From Chloroflexota bacterium (lineage in GTDB: Bacteria > Chloroflexota > Anaerolineae > Anaerolineales > Villigracilaceae): 35,337 bases of DNA. Where the stretch lies: assembly GCA_016219545.1 (NCBI GenBank), contig JACRMH010000028.1, positions 1-35,337 of the forward strand, read 5' to 3'. The notes beneath the pieces were generated by a model, which did not search any database, was not told the DNA's origin, and saw only the letters and a list, made by a program, of their open reading frames with translations. Numbering within the stretch: position 1 is the stretch's first letter; every line of letters begins with the position of its first letter. This document shows positions 6,590 through 15,600 of this stretch, one piece after another. A program made the position numbers and the translations under genes.

Positions 6590-9500
6590 CAGCTCTTGTT
6601 CGCCACAATTGCAATCTCGTCGTCCGTCAACCCATACAACTCATAGACCAACTTGTCAATCGCCTTGTCCGTTGACTCGATCTCGCGTTTCACCATCTCC
6701 TGCTCTTGCGGACTGCGCGGACTTTGTTTGTGCAACGCCAACATGCGCTCGACCAGCGAGACCAGCTTATCGTGCATGGCTTTTTCGACGGGGTCGGTGA
6801 AGTTGACGGGAGGAATGGGGAGTTTTTCCAAAAATTGCGTAAAAAAACGAAAGAAGCCACCTCGCATAGGTGTACTTATTCGTTTTAGATAAAACTCAAG
6901 CAACTTGCTATTTAACAATCCCAGTATGTATTTGGGCGATAATTTAGTTTCACTCTTTATGGTTATTCCATATCCACTTGTAAAGGCATACTCGCCATTT
7001 TCATCATAAGCAAATTGCGCACGGTCAGCAATATCAGGAACAAGAATCTTTTCCTGTTTCATCAATTCGATATTTTTAGGATAAACATAAGCATACCATT
7101 GAGCACCACGCATTTTGCCTTTTTCTCTATTCTCCAAATAGGTTTTGTTCTGTGAAAGATACTCTAAAGTCTTCGGAAAATCCTTCTGCATATATTCTGA
7201 TGAATTGAAAACTGCTTTCCCATTCTTTAGGTTGTAAGGAATAACAACCATTTTTCCAGATGGCAAGACTTGATACCTCTTAATTTCTCGCCCTTGCAAG
7301 AATGGAGAAAGTATCTTTTTCTCAACCTCCACATTTTGGTCTAGCTGTTTTGAGAAAGCAGTAACAATATCACCAATCTCTGAAACAAAATTAACAACAT
7401 AAATTTCATTTGCGCTTGTTCTTATTCCTTGCGCCATTCTGTCAGCAACATCGCCAAGTTTTACAGGCATAGTCAAAAGTTTTTCGAAAATTCCAGCTTT
7501 CTCCCCCACTATAAAATTCCATTCGCTTTCCGTTACACGGCTGGCGTTAATTTTGCCAGTCAAGACTTCCGAAGTCTCAGAGACATCGGAAGTCTGAGCT
7601 ACACGCCAATCACCTAAATTCTGAACTTTCTCGAATTCAAATTCATCATGTCCTGCTTTATCAAGGAACATCAAGCAGGTATAAGTCGTTGCGCTCTCAA
7701 AAACCTGTTGATCTCCAAAGTGAACTACTTTGGCAAGGTGTTTGCCTTTTGCAATCACATTTCGCACAGGTGCGCCATATTGCGCGTTGAAGAATTTATG
7801 CGGCAGAATGAATCCCAGCCGCCCGCGTTCGTTGAGGATACTTAATCCTTTTTCAATGAACACTACATAAATATCATAATTGCCTTTGCTTGCCGCTTGA
7901 TAACACTTCTTGTAAAACTCAACATCAATCGGTGAAGTTTCCTGCAACTCTTGAATACGAATATACGGCGGATTTCCAATTACCGCATCAAAGCCGCCAT
8001 GAATGAATACATCTGAGAACTCACCGCGCCAATCAAAGGCATTCACGCGGTAGCGTTCTTCTTCACCCTCAAAGCCCATTGTCAATTGCTGTCCTTCGTA
8101 ATAATCAGGTCCGATCAACGAGTTACCGCATTTGATATTATTTCCCAAGTCTGGCAATACGCGTTCCTGAAACAAAGCCAGTTGAGAACCGATCGTCTCA
8201 CTGCTTTCGCCTTCCAGCACCTTCAAGAGCAAAGACAGTTTTGTCACTTCCACGGCTTGCGCGTCAATGTCCACGCCGAAGATGTTGTTGAGCAAAATCT
8301 CTTTCTTTTTTGCGGTTGTTAATCTGTATCCATCTTTAACCTGATAAATGGCGGGGTTCTTGCCTGTCAACCATTTTTCAGGTGAGTTGTCCGCTTCAGC
8401 GTAATATTTCAAATGCCAATCCAGCAAATATTGATACGCCCCCAAAGGGAAGGTCCCTGAACCGCAGGCGGGGTCGAGAATTTTCAAACGCGCCGCTTCC
8501 TTTGGCGTCTTGCCTTCCAACAATTTCCCAACGGTATTTTGCACAATGTATTCCACAATATACGTCGGCGTGTAATACACTCCGCCCGCCTTGCGTACTT
8601 CGGGTTTCTCCTCCACCTTCGCCTGATGCCCCGCCGTGAGGCGGATCACCTTGCCGAGGAAACGCTCATACACCTGCCCCAAAATATCGGATGGGATTTC
8701 GCGGAACACATACGGGCTTTCGGGATAATACAGATTCTTGAGGATGTCCTGCAAGACCTTATCATCCACGATCAGACTTAACGTCAAGTTGTCTGCTGCA
8801 CCCGATTGCTCTTTCTCGTCTTTGAAATGGAAGAGTCCAGAGTTGTAACGCGCATCCGCTTTTTTGAATAAAGCACACAAGCCCGCGTAAACCGACCCCC
8901 TCCCGGCCTCCCCCAAATCCGACGAACTTCTGTCGGATTTGGGGGAGGTGCCCCGCGAAGCGAGGGCGGAGGGGGTCATTGCAATTTCTTTTAATTGATA
9001 ATCTCTCTCCACGCCCCGATCTTCGCAGATACGCAAAAAGATAATGCGGTCAATGGTGATCTGCACTGCATAATTCAACTCACGCACATTCAAGCTTGGG
9101 TTGCGTAACGCAATATTCTTTGCCAGCAAATCACGCCAGCGTTCGATCTCTGCCAGAAAAGCATCGTCAACTTCGGTTGTGCCCCTTCTTCGCGAAGCGT
9201 TCAAGCCTTCGGCATATTGATCGAACGAACCTTTCAGGACTGCATCACGAGAAAAGATTGCTGCAATTTCGTCCCATTTTTCGATGTAATCCTTATAACT
9301 GTATAACGCAATCCGCCCCAATGAAGCCTTGTCTTTTTTATCGGGCTTCGTGCGGCAATCGTAAACGGCAAACTCTTCAAAGTCTGTCAGAATCCCCAAC
9401 GGCAATTTTGCAGACCACGCATAACGCCGCAACTGAAAAGCGGGATGAATATTGAATTCAATATTGACGGCTGGCTTCTTGGCTTCCACAAAAAACTTGC

Positions 9501-9753
9501 GCGCTCCCCCGATCCGAAAAGCATAATCCGGCGCTTTATTCTCGCCTTCAATTTCAAGGCTGTCTTCGTGGATCACATCCTTATACGTTTCAGCATAACC
9601 GCCCTTGTTGAATATGTCCCAACCCAACGCCTCGAAGAACGGGTCTAAAAACTCGCGTCGTAATTGCGTCTCGTTATATTTCCCCGAACGATACGACTCG
9701 CGGTTGGCTTCAAAGCGTTCCACTAAATTCTTGATGACATCAGGTGTGGTCAT
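6589..9753 (-). CDS. Type IIG restriction-modification enzyme (fused nuclease, N6-adenine methyltransferase and specificity domain)
   Basis: 1054 residues from the chosen start. The N-terminal PD-(D/E)xK nuclease shows PDYAF (about 75) and FVEAKKP (about 88-94). A helical connector follows, then an N6-adenine methyltransferase with GVYYTPTYIVEYIV, the SAM motif DPACGSG (about 427-433) and the catalytic NPPY (about 594-597). The C terminus resembles TaqI/Eco57I-type specificity domains. Such enzymes methylate one strand of an asymmetric site and cut at a distance in the same polypeptide. I place the start at ATG 9751-9753 (MTTPDVIKNLVERFEANRESY), with GGAGAGG upstream. The longer frame to 9828 only translates the palindrome at 9798-9830. 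Residues about 260-287 are encoded by an inserted repeat. The gene is bracketed by repeats and a relic copy, signs of an accessory defence island. Confidence 0.9.
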   Translation of the reverse strand: MTTPDVIKNLVERFEANRESYRSGKYNETQLRREFLDPFFEALGWDIFNKGGYAETYKDVIHEDSLEIEGENKAPDYAFRIGGARKFFVEAKKPAVNIEFNIHPAFQLRRYAWSAKLPLGILTDFEEFAVYDCRTKPDKKDKASLGRIALYSYKDYIEKWDEIAAIFSRDAVLKGSFDQYAEGLNASRRRGTTEVDDAFLAEIERWRDLLAKNIALRNPSLNVRELNYAVQITIDRIIFLRICEDRGVERDYQLKEIAMTPSALASRGTSPKSDRSSSDLGEAGRGSVYAGLCALFKKADARYNSGLFHFKDEKEQSGAADNLTLSLIVDDKVLQDILKNLYYPESPYVFREIPSDILGQVYERFLGKVIRLTAGHQAKVEEKPEVRKAGGVYYTPTYIVEYIVQNTVGKLLEGKTPKEAARLKILDPACGSGTFPLGAYQYLLDWHLKYYAEADNSPEKWLTGKNPAIYQVKDGYRLTTAKKKEILLNNIFGVDIDAQAVEVTKLSLLLKVLEGESSETIGSQLALFQERVLPDLGNNIKCGNSLIGPDYYEGQQLTMGFEGEEERYRVNAFDWRGEFSDVFIHGGFDAVIGNPPYIRIQELQETSPIDVEFYKKCYQAASKGNYDIYVVFIEKGLSILNERGRLGFILPHKFFNAQYGAPVRNVIAKGKHLAKVVHFGDQQVFESATTYTCLMFLDKAGHDEFEFEKVQNLGDWRVAQTSDVSETSEVLTGKINASRVTESEWNFIVGEKAGIFEKLLTMPVKLGDVADRMAQGIRTSANEIYVVNFVSEIGDIVTAFSKQLDQNVEVEKKILSPFLQGREIKRYQVLPSGKMVVIPYNLKNGKAVFNSSEYMQKDFPKTLEYLSQNKTYLENREKGKMRGAQWYAYVYPKNIELMKQEKILVPDIADRAQFAYDENGEYAFTSGYGITIKSETKLSPKYILGLLNSKLLEFYLKRISTPMRGGFFRFFTQFLEKLPIPPVNFTDPVEKAMHDKLVSLVERMLALHKQSPRSPQEQEMVKREIESTDKAIDKLVYELYGLTDDEIAIVANKS
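8894..8977 (-). repeat. 84-bp palindromic repeat inserted in frame within the type IIG gene
   Basis: Outer arms GACCCCCTCC (8894-8903) and GGAGGGGGTC (8968-8977) enclose inner arms CCTCCCCCAAATCCGAC (8907-8923) and GTCGGATTTGGGGGAGG (8932-8948), and a small CCCCGCGAAGCGAGGG hairpin (8951-8966). The modular order matches the intergenic element at 6427-6489 in opposite orientation. At 84 bp the element is exactly 28 codons and carries no stop in the used frame, so it adds a low-complexity Ser/Gly/Arg-rich loop (about residues 260-287) between the connector and the methyltransferase. Confidence 0.85.
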
Positions 9754-9797
9754 GGATGGCTTTTCCTCTCCGCCAAGTATACAGGAAATTAAGTCAA

Positions 9798-9830
9798 AGG
9801 TGACAGTCATCTCGGAGATGACTGTCACCT
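9798..9830. promoter_or_regulatory. 33-bp perfect palindrome upstream of the type IIG gene
   Basis: The arms are AGGTGACAGTCATCTC (9798-9813) and GAGATGACTGTCACCT (9815-9830) with one central base. It lies 45 bp upstream of the type IIG start and about 30 bp after the stop of the NarL-type regulator. It could be the operator of a control protein, a bidirectional transcription-end hairpin for the region 3 operon, or another dispersed repeat. No C-protein gene is visible next to it, and a T-run is lacking. Confidence 0.65.
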
Positions 9831-9860
9831 GGCATGCAATTCTCTGGTGAAATAGCAGGA

Positions 9861-10508
9861 TTATGAAACGATATGGTTACGTAAGGCGAGAGTCACGGCT
9901 TCGGTACGGCTCGTGACCATTAGTTTGGCAAGGATATTGCTGACATGCGATTTGACCGTGGACGGACTGACGGTCAGCCTGCCCGCGATCTGCGTATTAT
10001 TCAGCCCTTCGACCATCAAAGCCAAAACATCTCGTTCGCGCTCCGTCAGGTCGAGGCCGGGCACCGGCGGTTGATTGGTTGTCTCGACCAAAGATTGAGC
10101 CGCCTCGGGCGAGAGGGTGGCGCGTCCGGCATAGGCAGCGCGGATGGCCCGCGCCAGATCTTCTGCCGAGACATCCTTCAGCAAATAGCCAATTGCGCCG
10201 GCTTCCAGCGCATTCTTAACCAGATCACCTTCCTTGAAACTGGTCAACACGATCACCTTCACCTGCGGGTGCTTCTGGCAAATGATGTGCGTTGCGGTTG
10301 CCCCGTCCATATCCGGCATCATCAGGTCCATCAGGATCACATCCGGCAGGATCTCACTGCACAGTTTAATGGCAGTCTCGCCATTTTCTGCTTCCCCCAC
10401 CAATAAAATATTGTCGAAGACTTTCAGGATGGTCGCCAGTCCCCTGCGTACCATGGCATGATCGTCAACAAGCATAACGCGGATCGGTTGTGTGGGAGAA
10501 AGTGTCAT
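9861..10508 (-). CDS. NarL/FixJ-family response regulator
   Basis: 215 residues. The receiver domain (about 9-125) has the acidic pair D15-D16, the acceptor D61 in VILMDLMMPDMDG, T89 and K111 in YLLKDVSAEDLARAI, a complete catalytic set. The LuxR-type HTH (about 152-212) reads LTERERDVLALMVEGLNNTQIAGRLTVSPSTVKSHVSNILAKL. Phosphorylation should promote DNA binding through the HTH. Its ATG overlaps the stop of the upstream histidine kinase gene (ATGA), so the two are a cognate pair and the last genes of the five-gene operon beginning at 22244. The target sites are unknown; the composite motifs at 3466, 3941, 5947 and 22339 are candidates. Confidence 0.96.
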   Translation of the reverse strand: MTLSPTQPIRVMLVDDHAMVRRGLATILKVFDNILLVGEAENGETAIKLCSEILPDVILMDLMMPDMDGATATHIICQKHPQVKVIVLTSFKEGDLVKNALEAGAIGYLLKDVSAEDLARAIRAAYAGRATLSPEAAQSLVETTNQPPVPGLDLTERERDVLALMVEGLNNTQIAGRLTVSPSTVKSHVSNILAKLMVTSRTEAVTLALRNHIVS

Positions 10509-12076
10509 AGGGATTCCTTGGGTGGGGTTTGTGTCCAGCGGATCGTGAGTTCGGTACCGCGACCGGGCTGGCTTGTGATGGTCAATGAGGCGTCTGCGGC
10601 TTCGGCGCGTTCGCGCATCATCCCCAAGCCATAGTGACCTGAGAGTGTTTTTGTGGGGTCAAACCCCAGTCCATTGTCCTGAATGTGCATTTCGATCACT
10701 TCTTCTTCCTGCTTCAATTCGATCTCGACCTGAGTGGCCTTGGCATGTTTGGCAATATTATTAAGCGCTTCCTGACACACGCGGTAAAAGGTCACCTGTG
10801 CTTCGGCGGGGAGAAAAAACTCCCCTGATACATTTACAGTGATGGGAACATTGGTGCGGCCAGAAAACGCATTTCCCAACAAACGCAGCAGATCGCTCAG
10901 GCTTGAATCTATGATGGTTGAGGGACGAAGTTCAGCCAGCATTGCGCGCATCTCAGCCATTGCACCGCGCGTCAAACGGCGCAAATCTTCGAGTGACCGG
11001 CGCGCCTCCTGCTGGTCCTTGTCCCATAAGCGCGGCAGGACTTCGGCGATCAGGCTCGCGGAGAAAAGAGATTGGTTGACGGCGTCATGCAGGTTGCGTG
11101 CCAGGTTCTGTCTTTCCTCCAATACAGCGAGGTCCTTTGCCTTGCTGTAAAGCTCGGCATTGATCATGGTGATGGCGGCCTGGTTGGCCACGCTAAGCGC
11201 CAACTCGGCGTGATGAACCGTGAAATAATCCTTGCTGGATTCAGCAATACCGATGCAGCCGATGATGCGCCCCCTCACAGCCAGCGGCACCCACATCCAG
11301 GATTGCATATCTTCGAGGAGCAGGGCAGCTCCATCGTCCAGAAAGGAGCGCAAAAAGATCGCCTGTGGATCGTCACTCCACACGTCAGCAATGCGGGTGG
11401 GGCGATGTCGGTTAAATAAAGTGGCGAGATTTCCGGGAGTGTTCGAGTGGATGAAAATCGGTGCAGACTGTTCCAATTGGGATGTACCTCGCATGGCGAG
11501 GGTCACCAGCATGGAGCCTTCCAGCGCGAATAATCCGCCATGCGTGTATTTGATGATCTCGTGCAATTGGTCGAGGATCAATCCCGGTTGAAGTTCCAGT
11601 GTGGATGCCAAAGTATGCGAGATGGTAAGCAGCATGGCTTGCTCGCGCGCGTGTAGTTCCGACCGCTGATTGAGCACGCGTTCCGCATTAATCCGCTCGC
11701 TGACATTGCGGACAACACTCAGCAGGCACAGTCTGCCCTGAAACGGAATGGGGGTTCTGCGTACCTCCACATAAACCGATGAGCCATCTTTATACAAATG
11801 CACAGCGGGCGTATCGAGGATGATCCCTGGTTGAGTATCTGTGGCAGATTTTACGAACAGGCGCTGGCTGTCGGAGTGGATGTAGGCCGTCAAGTGCAAA
11901 CCAATGAATTCGTCGCGGGTATAGCCGTGCATTGCAATTGCGGCGGGGTTGGCATCCACTACGCAACCCGTGACTATATCGCTGATGATCATTCCATCGC
12001 CGGCGGCTTCAAAGATAATGCGGTACTGTTGTTCTTTATCTTCGGCGCTTAATGGAGAGGCAATCTTTTTTTTCAT
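10505..12076 (-). CDS. PAS-GAF sensor histidine kinase (NarX/DegS-type HisKA_3)
   Basis: 523 residues without membrane segments, so a cytosolic sensor. A PAS domain (about 16-130, ending VVRNVSERINAERVL) is followed by a GAF domain (about 160-305), a HisKA_3 dimerisation helix with H330 in ERQNLARNLHDAVNQSLFSA, and an HATPase_c domain (about 425-515) with N440 (EALNNIAKHA), DNGLGFDP and GLGMMRERA. This is the usual kinase type paired with NarL regulators, as found directly downstream. The GAF domain lacks an obvious haem or Cys cluster, so the signal is unknown. It starts four bases after the DUF1003 stop, and its product probably controls the operon it sits in. Confidence 0.95.
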   Translation of the reverse strand: MKKKIASPLSAEDKEQQYRIIFEAAGDGMIISDIVTGCVVDANPAAIAMHGYTRDEFIGLHLTAYIHSDSQRLFVKSATDTQPGIILDTPAVHLYKDGSSVYVEVRRTPIPFQGRLCLLSVVRNVSERINAERVLNQRSELHAREQAMLLTISHTLASTLELQPGLILDQLHEIIKYTHGGLFALEGSMLVTLAMRGTSQLEQSAPIFIHSNTPGNLATLFNRHRPTRIADVWSDDPQAIFLRSFLDDGAALLLEDMQSWMWVPLAVRGRIIGCIGIAESSKDYFTVHHAELALSVANQAAITMINAELYSKAKDLAVLEERQNLARNLHDAVNQSLFSASLIAEVLPRLWDKDQQEARRSLEDLRRLTRGAMAEMRAMLAELRPSTIIDSSLSDLLRLLGNAFSGRTNVPITVNVSGEFFLPAEAQVTFYRVCQEALNNIAKHAKATQVEIELKQEEEVIEMHIQDNGLGFDPTKTLSGHYGLGMMRERAEAADASLTITSQPGRGTELTIRWTQTPPKESL

Positions 12077-12080
12077 AAGG

Positions 12081-12650
12081 TTACGCTCGGCTTATTTCAA
12101 TGGCTTGCAGGCGGTGGATCTCAGCCAATACATCCTCTGGTCTGGTTTCCATCTCAAGGTCTGCCAGATCGCTGTTCGCATGATCTACGATGCCCAGTTT
12201 GTCTTGTACGGCATCCAGCATTTGCAACACACGTGTTAATTCATGCTCGGTTAATAGTCCAATATGCAGGTCAAGGTCGGCACGCCGTTCCGTCTCTTCA
12301 CTCAAACGGTTCTGGCTGATGAGCACAAATGTGGAAAGGAAGATCGCTTCGAGGGATACGATCATGGTCAACAGTCCGTAGGGGAATGGATCGAAAGCCT
12401 TTAATCCGAACCAGCCTGTGTTCAAAAATATCCACACGCCAAACCAAACGATATGCACATAAGCGAAGATCATCCGTCCCGAAAAGGATGTGATGACATC
12501 TGCGATGCGGTCTTGCAGCCCCCGTTCATGCTCGGCTTTTGTGCGGAGATGAATGATCGTGCGGATATTCCGCTCGATCACCTTACTCAATGCCGGGTTA
12601 TCTTTTCCGGGGTCTTCCTTTTCTTTTTGGTTTAACTGATCCTTTTGCAT
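12081..12650 (-). CDS. DUF1003 membrane protein
   Basis: 189 residues from the ATG at 12648-12650; an in-frame ATG at 12668 exists, but GGAG lies seven bases before the downstream one. The DUF1003 core is clear: RTIIHLRTKAEHERGLQDRIADVITSFSGRMIFAYVHIVWFGVWIFLN, then FDPFPYGLLTMIVSLEAIFLSTFVLISQNR, giving two membrane helices, and a following helix rich in charged residues with HELTRVLQML. The function of DUF1003 is not established. Here it lies 45 bp after the cyclic-glucan synthase and four bases before the sensor kinase, so it is transcribed with stress-related genes and may serve an envelope function. Confidence 0.9.
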   Translation of the reverse strand: MQKDQLNQKEKEDPGKDNPALSKVIERNIRTIIHLRTKAEHERGLQDRIADVITSFSGRMIFAYVHIVWFGVWIFLNTGWFGLKAFDPFPYGLLTMIVSLEAIFLSTFVLISQNRLSEETERRADLDLHIGLLTEHELTRVLQMLDAVQDKLGIVDHANSDLADLEMETRPEDVLAEIHRLQAIEISRA

Positions 12651-12695
12651 ATTCAACTCCAATTTCATTGTACTGCCATTACATTAACAATAAAT

Positions 12696-15600
12696 TTATC
12701 CCATCACAACCTGTAATTTATGCGGCTGGCCATCATCCACCAGCGGGATCAAATTGCCAGTCAGTAACTTTTCATCCAGCATAATATGTTTGATGCCGCG
12801 ATTAACTCCATTCGGGTTTTCCACGCTGATCTTGTAATGAGTCACTCCAAAACGATAATCCGCTTTGAATCCCGGCCAATTACGCGGAATGCAAGGATCA
12901 ATGTTGAGCGCATCACCTATTTTAGTAATTCCCAATATGGCTTCAATGCCCAGGCGGTACATCCAGCCGGAAGAGCCCGTGTACCAAGTCCAGCCGCCCA
13001 TTCCGGTGTGAGATGTTTGGCTGTAAATATCGGCGGCGATGACATAAGGCTCCACTCTATAGCTTTCCGCTTTCCCAGGCGTATCCGCATGGCTGATGGG
13101 ATTCAACATGTGGAATAACTCGGCAGCGCGCTCGCCCTGTCCGAGCTTGGCAAAAGCCCACGCGACCCAAATGGCGGCATGAGTGTATTGTCCGCCGTTC
13201 TCGCGCACACCGGGCAAATACCCTTTAATGTAACCGGGGTCGCGCGCTGATTTATCGAAGGGCGGCGTAAATAACAGGATCATTTGATCCATTGGCTTGA
13301 CCAGGAGTCTGTTCACAGATCCCATGGCCTGCTCTGCACGTTCCAGTTCCGCCGCGCCGGATAGGACCGCCCACGATTGGGCAATCGAATCGATCTGACA
13401 TTCATTATTTTTACTTGAACCCAAGCGCGTGCCATCATCATAGAAAGCGCGCAAATACCACTCGCCGTCCCAGGCATTGGATTCGAGCGCTTGAGATAAT
13501 TGTTCAGCTTGTTGAATGTACGGCACGGGGTCATCCTTCATCAGCGCGGCAAGAGGCGCAAAATGTTTGAGTGTGGCGTGCAGGAACCAGCCGAGCCAGA
13601 TGCTCTCGCCGCGTCCGCCCATGCCCACTCGATTCATCCCATCATTCCAGTCGCCCGCGCCCATCAGCGGCAGTCCATGTGAGCCGGAGGTGCTTCCTTT
13701 TGAGACCGCGCGGCGGCAGTGTTCATAAAGCGAAAAATCGTTTGCGATTTCAAACTGGGTGTAGCGTTCCATTTCACTGGGCTTCAGCGCTTCACCTTTC
13801 AGGAACGGAACGCTCTCATTCAAAATGGATTCATCGCCGGTGACGGAAACATACTGCGCGGTGACATAAGGCAGCCAAAGCAGATCATCTGAAAAACGCG
13901 TTCGCACTCCGCGACCTGCCGGCGGGTTCCACCAATGGAGCACATCCCCCGCCTCGAATTGATGCCGCGCCGCTTCCAGAATTTGTGCGCGCGCAATATC
14001 GGGCCGGGTTTGCAAAAGAGCCATCACATCTTGAAGCTGGTCGCGGAAGCCAAACGCTCCGCTCGATTGATAGAGCGCGGTGCGTCCCCATAAACGACAG
14101 GAAAGGGTTTGATACAACAGCCAGCGATTAAGCATCAAGTCCATGCCGGGGTCAGGTGTTTCGACTGTGATGGTGTTCAGGATCTCATCCCATTGTTTTT
14201 GGACGGACTGCCAGACCGCTTCAACCTGACCTGGCGACTGAATCTGTCCGATCAGCTTTAGGCTTTCATCTCGATCTTTTCCCTCCCCAATTAAGAAAAA
14301 GATTTCTTCTTCAGCGCCGGGAGCAAGGTCAATATGCAGTTGAATCGCGGCGCACGGGTCCAGCCCGGCATTGACTGCGCTCGCCAATCCAATGCGGCCA
14401 AGAGCCGCGGGATTCTTCATGCTTCCCATGCGGCCTAAAAATTCCATGCGGTCTGTGGTTACGCCGTGCGGTTTTTTATTAGCAGCAAGAAATGCCACAC
14501 GCTCACCAAATTCATTGTTAAAGTGATTGCTGGCAAGCAAAGCATTTTTATCGGGGTCAAATTCCGGCATGATATGAGCTTGATGTGTATCTCTCGTTGT
14601 ACCGAGCACCCATTCTGCGTAGTATGTGATCGTGATACGGCGCGGACGATCCCATAAGTTCTTGAAACGCAAGTGTGCAATTTTGACCGGGGCATCGGCC
14701 GCGGCGAACAAACGCAGGACATGGTTCAAGCCATGACTCTGACTCTCGAACATCGAATAGCCCGCCCCATGACGGATCACATGCGTTGTATCAGCGCCGG
14801 CAGGCATGGGCGTAGGTGACCAGACCAGCCCGGTCTCTTCATCGCGGATGTAGATCGCTTCGCCCGGCATATCAGTGACCGGGTCATTACGCCAGGGAGT
14901 CAGGCGGTTCTCACCGCTGTTCTCTGCCCAGGTACAAGATGCGCCTGATTCAGAAACCAGAAATCCAAACTGCGGGTTGGCAATAACATTGACCCACGGA
15001 TGCGGCGTATGCTGGCCCGGCTTGAGATGAATAACGTATTCCCTGCCATCCTGACTGAATCCACCGAGACCGTTATCATGGAGCAGGTCAGTTGGCAGAC
15101 TCAGCGAAGCTGTCAGTTCGGGATCAAGCGTCGGGGAGAGTAAAGCGGTAAACTGCGGCAAGCGTGTGGGCTGGATGGTTAAACGCAGAGCATGTTCAGC
15201 CAGCGTCCCGTTCTTTTCATCCAAAATGACGCCGGCTGCTGTTTCAAATAAGATCCTGTCGGCCTGCCCGAGTTGATCGGTACGCAGTACAAAAATTCCG
15301 TCACGTTGATTGAGTGAAGAATCCACACCCATGCGCCGGATCTGCCGCTGGATGGCATTGTGAAGATCGAGTGCGTAGCCTGTATCCTGATCGTTCAAGA
15401 TCACAAGGTTGACCGTAGTATGGTGGCTGCGCCAATAGGTGAAGGCTTGCAGGGCTTCACGTAATAATTGCGATTCGCCGTCACGGACACGCACCAGCAA
15501 AATTGGGGAATCACCAGAGATGCCAAAGGCCCATAAACCGGATTGTCCCTTTTCATTTTGGGCGAGAATATGTGGAGCAGCGCGCAAGGTCCCAATTGGA

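Noticed and set aside
6427..8977. CRISPR-like array of GGGGGAGG palindromes
   Set aside because: The palindromes differ in sequence and spacing, with no regular repeat-spacer pattern and no cas genes.
9754..9828. An upstream start for the type IIG enzyme
   Set aside because: The extra residues only translate the perfect palindrome; the ATG at 9753 has a ribosome site and begins conserved-looking sequence.
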